DNA of 64,000 nucleotides from JALZOC01 sp035758845. Its GTDB lineage: Bacteria; Acidobacteriota; Vicinamibacteria; Vicinamibacterales; 2-12-FULL-66-21. Where the stretch lies: assembly GCA_035758845.1 (NCBI GenBank), contig DASTVZ010000172.1, positions 3,240 through 67,239 on the forward strand. Reading direction: 5' to 3'. The notes under the pieces are model-generated. The model was not told where the DNA came from. It made no database searches and worked only from the letters and a program-made list of their open reading frames with translations. Every line of letters starts with the position of its first letter. Position 1 is the stretch's first letter. Shown piece after piece: positions 10,846-18,957 of the stretch. The translations under genes were made by a program, and so were the position numbers.

Positions 10846-11557
10846 AGCAAGACAACCGGAAAAGGCCCTCGCGGTGCTCGCCGCCGGGGCCTTTTTTATT
10901 GGGGCGTTCACGCTGGGCGTCACTGCTCACGATCGCATCACCACCAGAGTCACGTGGGACCGCGAGATTGCGCCAATCTTCGAGGCACGCTGCGTTGATT
11001 GCCATCATCCGGGCGGCCGATCGACCATTCCGCTGATGACCTATCAACAGGCCCGGCCGTGGGCGGTGGCGATCAAAGAGGAAGTGCTGACCCGCCGCAT
11101 GCCGAAATGGAGTGCGGCGCGTGGATACGGCGACTTCGCCAACGATCCCTCGTTGGCGCCGTTTGAGATCGCACTCATCGCGGCATGGGTTGATGGTGGT
11201 GCTCCAGAAAACGAAAAGAACAAGGTAGGTGCCGCACCAATCACTCCCACCGCTAAACCTGCCGTCTTTACTCCTCCGCCAGATTCATCGGTTCGTACAA
11301 TCTCCAGTGACTGCGGCGGGCAGCCGGCCTCTGGAAAACTTCTGGCAATCCGTCCCATTCTCGACAAGAACGGCTCGGCAGGCGTAGCCGCCATCTTTCC
11401 AACCGGACGACACGAAATCATCGCGTGGATTCGTGATTACGATCCCGATTTCGCGACCACCTATTGGCTACGCCACGCGATGGCTCTGCCTAAAGGCAGT
11501 CGACTCGAGGTTCAGAGCTTGGGGACCTGCTCGATTCAGCTCACGTTCGCGCGCTGA
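10838..11557 (+). CDS. Secreted cytochrome c with degenerate PHM-like C-terminus (shortened paralogue)
   Basis: 239 residues from GTG 10838, chosen because it gives a basic N-terminus (RKARQPEK) before a hydrophobic signal segment; GTG 10754, overlapping the previous stop, is an alternative that would translate a repeat. Heme site is C52-V-D-C55-H56. After a Pro-rich linker, the C-terminal ~60 residues (RDYDPDFATTYWLRHAMALPKGS) align by eye with the C-terminal strands of paralogues 1 and 2 (PKYDFNWQTEYIF, LPKGT), but all six copper-ligand motifs are missing. It is therefore probably an electron carrier or a decayed partner for the two monooxygenases rather than an enzyme. Convergent with the VOC/metal-binding gene, 4 bp apart. 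Confidence 0.7.
   Translation: MRKARQPEKALAVLAAGAFFIGAFTLGVTAHDRITTRVTWDREIAPIFEARCVDCHHPGGRSTIPLMTYQQARPWAVAIKEEVLTRRMPKWSAARGYGDFANDPSLAPFEIALIAAWVDGGAPENEKNKVGAAPITPTAKPAVFTPPPDSSVRTISSDCGGQPASGKLLAIRPILDKNGSAGVAAIFPTGRHEIIAWIRDYDPDFATTYWLRHAMALPKGSRLEVQSLGTCSIQLTFAR
10860..10897 (+). terminator. Terminator-like hairpin inside the signal-peptide codons of the third cytochrome gene
   Basis: AAAAGGCCC (10860-10868) pairs perfectly with GGGCCTTTT (10887-10895) around an 18-base GC-rich loop, and the right arm runs into six T residues (10892-10897). This has the form of an intrinsic terminator for the two monooxygenase genes, yet it also encodes KALAVLAAGAFF of the next protein. Confidence 0.5.
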
Positions 11558-11561
11558 TCTG

Positions 11562-12938
11562 TCAGGGCCCCTCGACGGAGAGCACGAACGGAACCGTCGA
11601 CACAACCCCTCGCCGCTGAAATTGAAGCCACAGTTTGTAAATGCCTGCCGCCGGCATCATCGGCTGGAATGTGATCACAGGGCCTCGCGTCGCAGGCTCC
11701 TCCGGATGGGCGTGATTTGAATCGGTGAGATCGGCATTAACCAGCAGCACATGGCCTGGGGCGCCGAGGAACGGCTCCAGGTCCGAGATCGGTATGTTGC
11801 TGCTCGCATCAGTCAACGTGAACTTCAGAGTCGCCTCCTTTCCTGCCCTCAGCGTCGTCGCATCCAACCTGACACGGACAGCGTGATCCACTTTCTCGGA
11901 TGGTACGTCCGGAGTCAAATTGGGTACCTCAGGAAACAGGCCGCCGCGATAGCCGGGCGTGACGATGGCGCGCTGGAGCATCTGGGGGCGCCCGCTCAGC
12001 GGAAGAAAGTCCGCGATCACCATGAACTGACCGGCGGGAATGTTCTCGCGCAACTCGAAAACACCATCCGCCACCCGGTCCGGGTGCAAGTGGCGAAAGT
12101 ATTCGAGCGTGCGATCGATGACGAAGAGGTGCAACAGCCGCTCGTGGATCGTCGCGAACGACGAGACAGGTCGATCGGTGGCCGGGTCGCGAATGGTCAG
12201 GTGCAGTTTCGATGCACCGCGTCCGCCGGCGGCAGGGGTGACGACGATCTCCATTCGATATTCGCCGACACGTGGCGGTGGAATCGGTACGAGGTCCATC
12301 CTGCACAGCGGACATTTACCGGCAACCGATGATCTGATATCGGGATGCATTGGACACCAGAAGGCATCGGGCGCATCGATGTCGCGAACAATCTCGACAC
12401 CAACGCCGCCGGTGCGAAACAGTCGTGAGTCGTCGGTCTGTCGGGAGGGTTTCGCACCTTTCGCGAGAAGTGACGAAATCACCGACGACGTGTCCGCCGT
12501 CGTGAATGCCACGTGGTCGAGCACTTCGTCGCCAAACAATTTCGCCAACGCTGGACGTGCACTCGCAGCGGCCGATTCCACCTCGACTCCCCGCTCGGCG
12601 AGCCAAGCACGCGCTGCCGTGAATGCCTCTTCAACGGACTGGTGCCTGTCACCCGTGGTTTCGTTGACGTCAAGGCGATCGAACAACGCGTACTCATTCC
12701 CGATGCGCGCACCGACGCCGAGCCCACGCAGCAGCACACGAGTTCCGTTGAGAGATGTGGCCGCCAGATTCATCGATTGAGCGGGATCAGCGACGCGAAA
12801 ATGAACGTGATGAAATCGAACCGGCGGCGTCGATTGATGGCGCGAGATGAGCGCGGGAGGTGCAAGTGTAGAGAGAGCGAATGCAAGAACGATCGCCGCT
12901 GGAATATGCACCGATAGACCGCGATGGCCAGCTCTCAT
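11562..12938 (-). CDS. Secreted VOC-domain / heavy-metal-binding-domain fusion protein
   Basis: 458 residues. A hydrophobic N-terminal segment (12-30) suggests export. Residues ~40-185 look like a vicinal oxygen chelate (glyoxalase-type) domain: HHVHFRVADP at the start, DHVAFTTAD in the middle, GVGVEIVRD at the end. Residues 193-218 are a heavy-metal-binding domain (FWCPMHPDIRSS, then GKCPLCRMDLVP, with Cys195, His198, Cys209, Cys212, Met214) as in copper-efflux adaptors. The rest is a beta-rich region with HERLLHLFVI and YFRHLHP, similar to exported copper/FixH-like proteins. Probably a periplasmic copper-handling protein; enzymatic activity of the VOC part is unproven. Its start overlaps no other chosen start and faces the M28 peptidase gene. 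Confidence 0.7.
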   Translation of the reverse strand: MRAGHRGLSVHIPAAIVLAFALSTLAPPALISRHQSTPPVRFHHVHFRVADPAQSMNLAATSLNGTRVLLRGLGVGARIGNEYALFDRLDVNETTGDRHQSVEEAFTAARAWLAERGVEVESAAASARPALAKLFGDEVLDHVAFTTADTSSVISSLLAKGAKPSRQTDDSRLFRTGGVGVEIVRDIDAPDAFWCPMHPDIRSSVAGKCPLCRMDLVPIPPPRVGEYRMEIVVTPAAGGRGASKLHLTIRDPATDRPVSSFATIHERLLHLFVIDRTLEYFRHLHPDRVADGVFELRENIPAGQFMVIADFLPLSGRPQMLQRAIVTPGYRGGLFPEVPNLTPDVPSEKVDHAVRVRLDATTLRAGKEATLKFTLTDASSNIPISDLEPFLGAPGHVLLVNADLTDSNHAHPEEPATRGPVITFQPMMPAAGIYKLWLQFQRRGVVSTVPFVLSVEGP

Positions 12939-12965
12939 GGATCACAGCCGATTATAGAATTAGAT

Positions 12966-14348
12966 ATGCGCTTTCGTTTTCGTTCGAGGCTGCTGTTTCT
13001 GTTCCTCCTCACTGCTCCTTTCTCGACTTCAGGCGAGACCCCCTCCGAGGACGGCGCGTGGGTCAACGCCTACCGCGACGCGGCGGCGCGGATTATTGGC
13101 GACGCCATGTCGAGCACGTTTGCGTGGGACCGTCTCGCGCTGATGGGCGACACCTTTGGCCATCGCCTGAGCGGGTCGAAGGGACTGGAGGATGCGATTC
13201 AGTGGGCGGTCGCGGAAATGAAGGCGGATGGCCTGGAGAATGTCCACAGCGAACCAGTAAAGGTACCGCATTGGGTACGCGGACGCGAAAGCGCGGAAAT
13301 CACGTCGCCGCGGCCACGGCCGCTCGTGATGCTTGGCCTCGGCAATAGCATCGGCACGCCCGCCGACGGGATCGAAGCGGACGTGCTGGTCGTTCGCAGC
13401 TTCGAGGACCTCGATGCACACGGAGATCGCGTAAAAGGACGGATCGTTCTCTACAACGTGGCGTTTACGAACTACAGCGAAACAGTGCTCTTCCGCGGGA
13501 ACGGCCCCTCCCGCGCCGCTGCGCATGGCGCCGTCGCGGTGCTGGTTCGTTCGGTCGGACCGGCCGGATTGCGGCTGCCGCACACCGGCGCGCTTCGCTA
13601 TGCCGAGGGCGTGCCGCAGATTCCTGCCGCCGCAATCACGACTGAGGACGCCGACCTTTTGCAGCGAATGCAGGATCGCGGCACGACAGCGCGAGTGCGT
13701 CTCCGAATGGAAGCAAAGTTCCTCGCCGACGCCGATTCCTTCAACGTCGTCGGCGAGCTTCGCGGCCGCGAGCGGCCCGAGGAAGTGGTCGTCGTCGGCG
13801 GACATATCGATTCGTGGGATGTGGGAACAGGATCGACCGACGATGGGGGCGGGTGCGTCGTGACCTGGGAAGCGCTCCGCATCTTGAAGAAATTGAACCT
13901 TCGGCCGCGGCGAACGGTGCGCGTCGTCCTGTGGACCAACGAGGAGAACGGCACGCGGGGAGCAAATGCCTACCGCGATCGCTATCGCGATCAGCTGGCC
14001 AACCACGTGTTGATGCTCGAATCCGACAGCGGCGTGCTGCGGCCATCGAGCTTCGGGTTCACGGGCAGCGATGCCGCGCGCACTCGCATCAAAGAAATCG
14101 CCGCACTGCTGCGCGGCATTCAACTGGATCGAATCGTTTCTCCAGGCGAGGGGGCCGACATCGGTCCGAGCGTCCAGGCGGCGAATATCCCGGCGATGTC
14201 GCTGGAAGCCGATGGCAACTACTTTCTCATCCACCACACGCCGGCAGATACCATCGACAAGATCGATCCGATGGACATGTCGCGGGCATCGGCGGCGATT
14301 GCGGTGATTGCGTATGTCGTGGCGGAGATGCCGGAACGGTTGAAATAG
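12966..14348 (+). CDS. Secreted M28-family zinc peptidase (carboxypeptidase Q-like)
   Basis: 460 residues from ATG 12966, which opens a normal signal peptide (MRFRFRSRLLFLFLL); the frame extends upstream into the divergent gene and that part is ignored. A PA-like insert (about 120-250) is followed by the two-zinc catalytic domain: GGHIDSWDVGTGSTDDG with the first His and bridging Asp, WTNEENGTRG with the catalytic and ligand Glu pair, LESDSGV and a final HHTPADT His. This arrangement matches plasma glutamate carboxypeptidase/carboxypeptidase Q, cleaving N-terminal or dipeptide substrates outside the cytoplasm. No operon partners. Confidence 0.88.
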   Translation: MRFRFRSRLLFLFLLTAPFSTSGETPSEDGAWVNAYRDAAARIIGDAMSSTFAWDRLALMGDTFGHRLSGSKGLEDAIQWAVAEMKADGLENVHSEPVKVPHWVRGRESAEITSPRPRPLVMLGLGNSIGTPADGIEADVLVVRSFEDLDAHGDRVKGRIVLYNVAFTNYSETVLFRGNGPSRAAAHGAVAVLVRSVGPAGLRLPHTGALRYAEGVPQIPAAAITTEDADLLQRMQDRGTTARVRLRMEAKFLADADSFNVVGELRGRERPEEVVVVGGHIDSWDVGTGSTDDGGGCVVTWEALRILKKLNLRPRRTVRVVLWTNEENGTRGANAYRDRYRDQLANHVLMLESDSGVLRPSSFGFTGSDAARTRIKEIAALLRGIQLDRIVSPGEGADIGPSVQAANIPAMSLEADGNYFLIHHTPADTIDKIDPMDMSRASAAIAVIAYVVAEMPERLK

Positions 14349-14379
14349 CGCTGCTGGCTCTTGGCTGTCGGGTCCTGGC

Positions 14380-15291
14380 TCACTTAATCGTGTACACCAG
14401 ATAATCCGCTCTTTTTAGATCGGTTGACTGCGGAACGATCGAATCCAGGTTCTCCACCGGCATCATCGAAACCGTGGTGACTCGACGCCCAGCCAGGCGA
14501 CGACGAACGCGCTCGCCGGTGCCCTCGCCAAATTCGCTATGGAATGCGCCCGTGACGTGAACGACTACACCTGGACGCCCCTCGAGCTTGGTGAACGCGG
14601 TCACGATCGACTCAGCCATCGTTTCGTCTTTGATGCACTGCGCCCAGTAGTAGCGCTCGGTGGTGGTATCGGGCTTGGAACCGGATGACGCCTGATGACC
14701 GCCCATCTGCTCGGCGAAGCGATTGAAGTAGGCGTCGTGAGGACATTGCAGCTCCGCGGCAGCTAACGACCGGTCGGTCGAATTCAGCGAATCAACCGCC
14801 GGCTTACCAACCTTCGCCACATCTGCGGCAATGCGGCGCGGTACATTGGCCGCCACAACGGGCCAGCGGCGGGCTCGCGCGAACTCGACCAGCGGCCGGT
14901 AGTCGCTCGCATAGCGAGGCCATGGTCGCGAGTTCTTCAGAAACTCATCCTCCGCTGAAGACCCCGTCATGTAGGTATCGACGGATCCCTGGACATCACG
15001 CTCGAACATCTCCAGCGACAGCGTCACCGACACATTGCGGCGCGCCAGCGCTTCGAGCAGCGCAAGCTCCAGTCGATGCGTGTTGGGATCGTCGTGCTGT
15101 TCACCGATCAGAATGACGTCGGCGCGGCCGAGATCGGCGGTCATCATCTCGAAGTCCGTAAACGTCGCACGCCGAGTGTCGTAGACGCGTTGTGGAACGT
15201 ACGCACTCAGGGCGGTGGGTGGAGGACTCTGGGCCGCCACCGTCGCCAACCCGGTGAGTGCGATGAATGTGCCAGCCAGTACCGTCTTCAC
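14380..15291 (-). CDS. ChaN-family heme-binding lipoprotein-like protein
   Basis: 303 residues with an N-terminal signal segment (MKTVLAGTFIALTGLATVAA). The hallmark is DVILIGEQHDDPNTHRLEL followed by LEMFERDVQ and YRPLVEFARARRWPVVAANVPR, the ChaN/DUF399 fold, and a late GAFHSEFGEGT. In Campylobacter ChaN dimerises around two stacked hemes and is linked to iron acquisition. No lipobox Cys is visible, so this copy is probably periplasmic. The 31-bp gap before the next gene upstream is an AAAAGG-type spacer. Confidence 0.82.
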   Translation of the reverse strand: MKTVLAGTFIALTGLATVAAQSPPPTALSAYVPQRVYDTRRATFTDFEMMTADLGRADVILIGEQHDDPNTHRLELALLEALARRNVSVTLSLEMFERDVQGSVDTYMTGSSAEDEFLKNSRPWPRYASDYRPLVEFARARRWPVVAANVPRRIAADVAKVGKPAVDSLNSTDRSLAAAELQCPHDAYFNRFAEQMGGHQASSGSKPDTTTERYYWAQCIKDETMAESIVTAFTKLEGRPGVVVHVTGAFHSEFGEGTGERVRRRLAGRRVTTVSMMPVENLDSIVPQSTDLKRADYLVYTIK

Positions 15292-15292
15292 A

Positions 15293-15323
15293 TGCCTTCC
15301 TTTTGGCTTTTGCCTTTTACCTT
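15293..15323. repeat. AAAAGGG-word spacer (short copy)
   Basis: The short gap between the chaN-like and terC genes consists of CCTTTTGGCTTTTGCCTTTTACC-type words, the complement of the spacer seen at 4080-4181 and 42008-42062. Confidence 0.5.
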
Positions 15324-16070
15324 TTAATTATCCTTCGTATACGCCTCGCGCAGATGCACGGGAGCCTTGGCCCGGGCGCGCAAGCGAAGATTGATCATCT
15401 CGACGAATACAGAAAAGCCCATCGCGAAGTAGATGTAGCCCTTCGGGATGTGCTGTCCGAAGCCTTCGAGCAGGAGCGACATGCCGATCAGAAGCAGGAA
15501 GCTCAGAGCCAGCATCTTGACCGTCGGGTGCTTGTGGACAAAGGTGCTGATCGGCTCCGCGGCCAGCATCATGATCGCGACCGATAGGATCACGGCAGCA
15601 ATCATCACCCACACCTGGTCCACCATCCCTACGGCGGTAATCACCGAATCGAGCGAGAACACGATGTCGAGGAGCATGATCTGCATGATCACGCTCGCGA
15701 ACGACGCTGCCACGCGCCCGGACCCATGGCCTTCCTCCCCTTCGAGCCGCTCGTGAATCTCAAACGTGCTCTTGGCGATCAGAAACAGTCCGCCGCCGAT
15801 AAGTATGAGGTCACGACCGGTGACAGGGTGCTCCAGCGCGGTGAACAGCGGGGTCGTCAGTTTGATGATCCATGCGAGCGAAAACAACAGGAGCACGCGC
15901 GTGACCATGGCCCCGAGCAGCCCCACCCGGCGCGCGCGGGCCTGCTGCTCGGACGGCAGCTTCCCCGACAGAATCGAGATGAAGATGATGTTGTCGACGC
16001 CAAGGACAATCTCGAGGAAAGTGAGCGTCGCGAAGGCGATCAAGGTTCCCGGTTCGAATGGCCAGTCCAT
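15324..16070 (-). CDS. TerC-family integral membrane protein
   Basis: 248 residues with seven likely membrane segments. The family signatures are present: LEIVLGVDNIIFISIL near the start (conserved Asp/Asn pair) and DIVFSLDSVITAVGM in the middle, the acidic residues thought to coordinate metal ions. TerC/YkoY/YceF proteins are linked to tellurite resistance in plasmids, but chromosomal ones export Mn2+ or help metallate secreted enzymes. Given the many exported metalloenzymes in this window, a metal-export role is reasonable. Transcribed alone; no yybP riboswitch could be recognised upstream, although the 77-bp gap is too short to hold one. Confidence 0.9.
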   Translation of the reverse strand: MDWPFEPGTLIAFATLTFLEIVLGVDNIIFISILSGKLPSEQQARARRVGLLGAMVTRVLLLFSLAWIIKLTTPLFTALEHPVTGRDLILIGGGLFLIAKSTFEIHERLEGEEGHGSGRVAASFASVIMQIMLLDIVFSLDSVITAVGMVDQVWVMIAAVILSVAIMMLAAEPISTFVHKHPTVKMLALSFLLLIGMSLLLEGFGQHIPKGYIYFAMGFSVFVEMINLRLRARAKAPVHLREAYTKDN

Positions 16071-16147
16071 GGCGATGTCATTCCTCTTGTCAAAAAAGCG
16101 CTTGAGCGGCGCGGTCGTATTTCAGTAAAGGACGACAGGGTAAGCGA

Positions 16148-18214
16148 TCAGACGCCGAACAATTCCGAATCCCACTCCAATCCTAGTTCGGATGGCGGAC
16201 CCATGAATCCGAGGAGCGCCGAGGCAGCAACCACCGCGGGACTCGCGAGGTAACCCTCGCCGCCGAGCCCCATGCGGTTCTGCCAGTTGCGGTTGAACGA
16301 GGTGATGGCGCGTTGCCCCGGCGCAAGCGCATCCGGCCCCTGACCGAAGCACGGGCCGCACCATGACTGGCGAATCTGACCACCAACGGAGCGAAATACC
16401 TCAGCGATCGATTCACCACCGAGGCGTGGATCCGGACACTCGATCTGACGTCCGACGCCGCCCGATCCTGGGAAAATCGCAAACTCGCGCTCGACCCGTT
16501 TCGCGCCGGCCTTGCGCGCGGCGCGCAGCACGAACGCCGCCTGTAACAGGTCGTCGTAACTCCCGTTCGTGCATGAACCGATCAAGGCTTTATCGAACGT
16601 CACGCGCTCACGCGCGACTTCTTCGGCAGGAAACGCGTTGCCCGGACTGAACGGCTTCGCGATCATCGGACGTACTTCGACGAGGTCGATCGTCTCATCG
16701 ATTTCATAGACGGCGTCTTCACCCGCAGTGATCGGCGGGTACGGCAGATCGGTGATCCCTTTCCGCCGATACCACTCATACGTGATCTCGTCTGCCGCGA
16801 AGATACCGTTGAGGGCTTCCGCCTCTGCCATCATGTTCGCGATCGTATTGCGGTAGGCAATTGGCAGCTGACCATCGGCGTCGACGAGTTCGACCGACAT
16901 TCCCTGCGATTGCCCGGCGCCCCATCTCCGCAATAGCTCGAGGACAATGTCTTTGCCACCAACCCAGGGCTGGAGGCGGCCGCGAAAGACGACGCGACGT
17001 TGGCGCGCAAGCGTGAAGTAAATGTAGCCCGTGGACCAGCCAAAGCCGAGCGTCGTCGATCCCACACCAATCCCCACGGCACCGTATGCGCCGTACGCCC
17101 GGCTGTGTGAGTCGGCACCGGGAATGAATTGTCCCGGCATCACCAGGCCCTGTTCGGGGAAGTAAAAATGAAAAATCCCGTCACCCGGTGTCGCGTAGTA
17201 CGGCTTGTTGATTCCGTGAAGCTCGGCGAACTGTCGCCCGATTCCTGTCTGCTTCTCGTCAGCCTCGACACCCGTGAACACGAAGTGATCGTTGGCAATC
17301 GCCGCCTGCCGCGGATGAATCGTATTGCCGCCGGTGATCTGATTGAACGTGTGGATGGCAAACGGCGCCGTGCCATCGGACGCGGGCAGGAGGTCGGCAT
17401 ATACGCGAAGCGTCGTTCCCGGTTTCAATTCATCGGGCCGCAGCCGTTTGTCGACGCGATGCGCCCAGACGATTTGCTCCGTCGTGGTCATTCGTTGCGC
17501 CGACTGTTTGTCTGGCCAGTCGATCGACGGCGTCGAGAGTACCGACGACTTGAACTCGCGCCGGCCAACCTCGAAGATCCCGCCGCTGCGCCGAATGTCC
17601 TCTTCTTTATCGGAGAGCGGCACCGGTTCGTACGTCCGGCCGCGCGTCACGTTGCTCAGACGCCGGGTCACAGGATCGAAACTGAACCGGTCACCATCCT
17701 GGGCTTCAGCCACGGCTTCAGGACTTTGAACGACGTGCAGCCCGAGGTTGAAGCTGTTGCGGCGAAAGATATCGCCCATGTTCTGCCCGCAGACGATGAC
17801 CATCTGCAATCCGGCTTCTTCGGCGACTCCTTTCAGCCCCGCCGGACTCATTTCCCGCGACGAGCCGATCGCAAATCGATCGCCCGCGATGATGAAGTTC
17901 TCTCCGCGATGCACACGCTCGCGAAAATCAGGCATCAGGTAGCGAAACGATCCTGCTTTCCATCTCTCGTCCAGCGTGTCGAGGCTCTCCGATACGCAGT
18001 CGGCTGCCGGTGTGATCTGATCGGTGTCAATCGCGTCACGCTTCTTCGCGAACCTGGTGCCGGGCAGGCTCATCGGATCCCAGAACACGAGCGCTCTGCC
18101 GGTGATGACTCCGGCCGGCTTCGCCTCCGAGGCGTGTGAAGGAGGATCAGGCAACACCTCCGGTGTGACCCCGCGCTTCAACCTGGCCGCTTCAATCGTG
18201 TGCATACGCTCCAA
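16148..18214 (-). CDS. Aconitase-family hydro-lyase with swivel domain at the N-terminus (LeuD-LeuC order)
   Basis: 688 residues. The small swivel domain comes first (about 35-200; GDRFAIGSSREMSP at 111-124 is the LeuD/aconitase active-site loop). The large [4Fe-4S] catalytic domains follow, with PGDGIFHF, IPGADSHSRAYGAYG, SCTNGSYDD (Cys548) and WCGPCFGQGP (Cys619, Cys622) providing the three cluster ligands. Canonical AcnA has the swivel last, and AcnB has a HEAT domain before it; here neither applies. It could be a homoaconitase, isopropylmalate isomerase or 2-methylcitrate-type enzyme. The window also encodes a normal AcnA (34021-36762), so this one probably has another substrate. Neighbours give no pathway clue. 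Confidence 0.82.
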   Translation of the reverse strand: MERMHTIEAARLKRGVTPEVLPDPPSHASEAKPAGVITGRALVFWDPMSLPGTRFAKKRDAIDTDQITPAADCVSESLDTLDERWKAGSFRYLMPDFRERVHRGENFIIAGDRFAIGSSREMSPAGLKGVAEEAGLQMVIVCGQNMGDIFRRNSFNLGLHVVQSPEAVAEAQDGDRFSFDPVTRRLSNVTRGRTYEPVPLSDKEEDIRRSGGIFEVGRREFKSSVLSTPSIDWPDKQSAQRMTTTEQIVWAHRVDKRLRPDELKPGTTLRVYADLLPASDGTAPFAIHTFNQITGGNTIHPRQAAIANDHFVFTGVEADEKQTGIGRQFAELHGINKPYYATPGDGIFHFYFPEQGLVMPGQFIPGADSHSRAYGAYGAVGIGVGSTTLGFGWSTGYIYFTLARQRRVVFRGRLQPWVGGKDIVLELLRRWGAGQSQGMSVELVDADGQLPIAYRNTIANMMAEAEALNGIFAADEITYEWYRRKGITDLPYPPITAGEDAVYEIDETIDLVEVRPMIAKPFSPGNAFPAEEVARERVTFDKALIGSCTNGSYDDLLQAAFVLRAARKAGAKRVEREFAIFPGSGGVGRQIECPDPRLGGESIAEVFRSVGGQIRQSWCGPCFGQGPDALAPGQRAITSFNRNWQNRMGLGGEGYLASPAVVAASALLGFMGPPSELGLEWDSELFGV

Positions 18215-18216
18215 TG

Positions 18217-18432
18217 CTAACAGGGCTCTGTCGGATTGCCAGGTTGGTGGCCGTCACAGCGAAGAACCGGCAGCGGTGGGTAGCGTGGGAAGCGTGTGTC
18301 GGTGAACGACAGTTCGCACAGGTAGAACTCCGACCCGCGCGCACTCCGCACGATGCGGGCGTGGGCGCAATCGGCACAAAGCCCGACGCGCTGATCACGC
18401 GCTTGCCCGGACCTGCGCGGATCGTTCATCAT
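18217..18432 (-). CDS. Small Cys-rich (CxxC) zinc-ribbon-like protein
   Basis: 71 residues, acidic/basic mixed, no signal peptide. Contains GLCADCAHARIV, then YLCELS, then PVLRCDGH: four Cys in a C-x2-C ... C ... C spacing typical of a small zinc ribbon, with a conserved-looking SFTDTRFPRYPPLPV segment. I recall similar short proteins in Acidobacteriota and Deltaproteobacteria without assigned function. It starts 6 bp from the divergent apaG start and ends 2 bp before the aconitase-family gene, so it may be translated with that gene on the same transcript. Easy to miss because the opposite strand is also open. Confidence 0.6.
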   Translation of the reverse strand: MMNDPRRSGQARDQRVGLCADCAHARIVRSARGSEFYLCELSFTDTRFPRYPPLPVLRCDGHQPGNPTEPC

Positions 18433-18438
18433 GAATCC

Positions 18439-18828
18439 ATGTTCATTTCGGAAGCGCTCACCCGCGGCGTGCGCATCAAGGTGCAGTCCGAGTATTCAGC
18501 CGATCAGTCCGCGCCGGCGAAGAATCAATGGTTCTTTCTCTATACCGTGACCATCTCGAATGAGGGCTTGGAAACGGTCCAGTTGCTGACGCGGCACTGG
18601 ATCATCACCGATGGGACCGGTCACATCGAAGAAGTGCGCGGTCCCGGCGTCGTCGGCAAACAGCCAACCATCAAGCCCGGAGAATCGTTCGAATACACGT
18701 CGGGGTGTCCGCTCTCGACGCCGTTCGGGGTGATGGAAGGCACCTATCAAATGGTGACGCAGAGCGGTGATCGATTCGACGCCAAGATCGCACCGTTCAC
18801 ACTCAGCGAGCCCTACACCGTTCACTAA
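18439..18828 (+). CDS. apaG: ApaG domain protein
   Basis: 129 residues from ATG 18439; the frame stays open upstream to 18214 but that part only mirrors the antisense zinc-ribbon gene. Matches ApaG throughout: ISEALTRGVRIKV, FFLYTVTISNEG, TRHWIITDGTGHIEEVRGPGVVG, and PLSTPFGVMEGTY. ApaG is a small fibronectin-III-like fold associated with Co2+/Mg2+ resistance and Ap4A metabolism in enterics; the biochemical role is not settled. No apaH or ksgA nearby. Confidence 0.92.
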   Translation: MFISEALTRGVRIKVQSEYSADQSAPAKNQWFFLYTVTISNEGLETVQLLTRHWIITDGTGHIEEVRGPGVVGKQPTIKPGESFEYTSGCPLSTPFGVMEGTYQMVTQSGDRFDAKIAPFTLSEPYTVH

Positions 18829-18834
18829 AATCAT

Positions 18835-18855
18835 CCGAGGGGCTTTGCCCCTCGG
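18835..18855 (+). terminator. Hairpin after apaG
   Basis: Perfect 9-bp stem CCGAGGGGC/GCCCCTCGG with a TTT loop, six bases after the apaG stop. No U-tract follows, so it may act as a stabiliser or form part of the dispersed element that continues to 18957. Confidence 0.45.
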
Positions 18856-18957
18856 ACTCCCCAACACGCTCTCTCGCGAGCAGCTTCGTCGGCTCGCTCC
18901 GTTCGCGTGGCTCGCTTCGCTGCGCTCGCTCGCGTCGTCCTCCGCAGAGCTTTGATC
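18835..18957. repeat. GC-rich hairpin element (copy 3 of 4)
   Basis: Same layout as 6445-6560: a CCGAGG hairpin, CGGACTCCC, ACACGCT, CTCGCG, then GGCTCGCTCCG and GCGTGGCTCGCT words. It fills the entire gap between convergent apaG and aat. Confidence 0.6.

Noticed and set aside
17129..18139. 336-residue plus-strand frame opposite the aconitase-family gene
   Set aside because: No domains; opposite-strand gene has intact Fe-S motifs.
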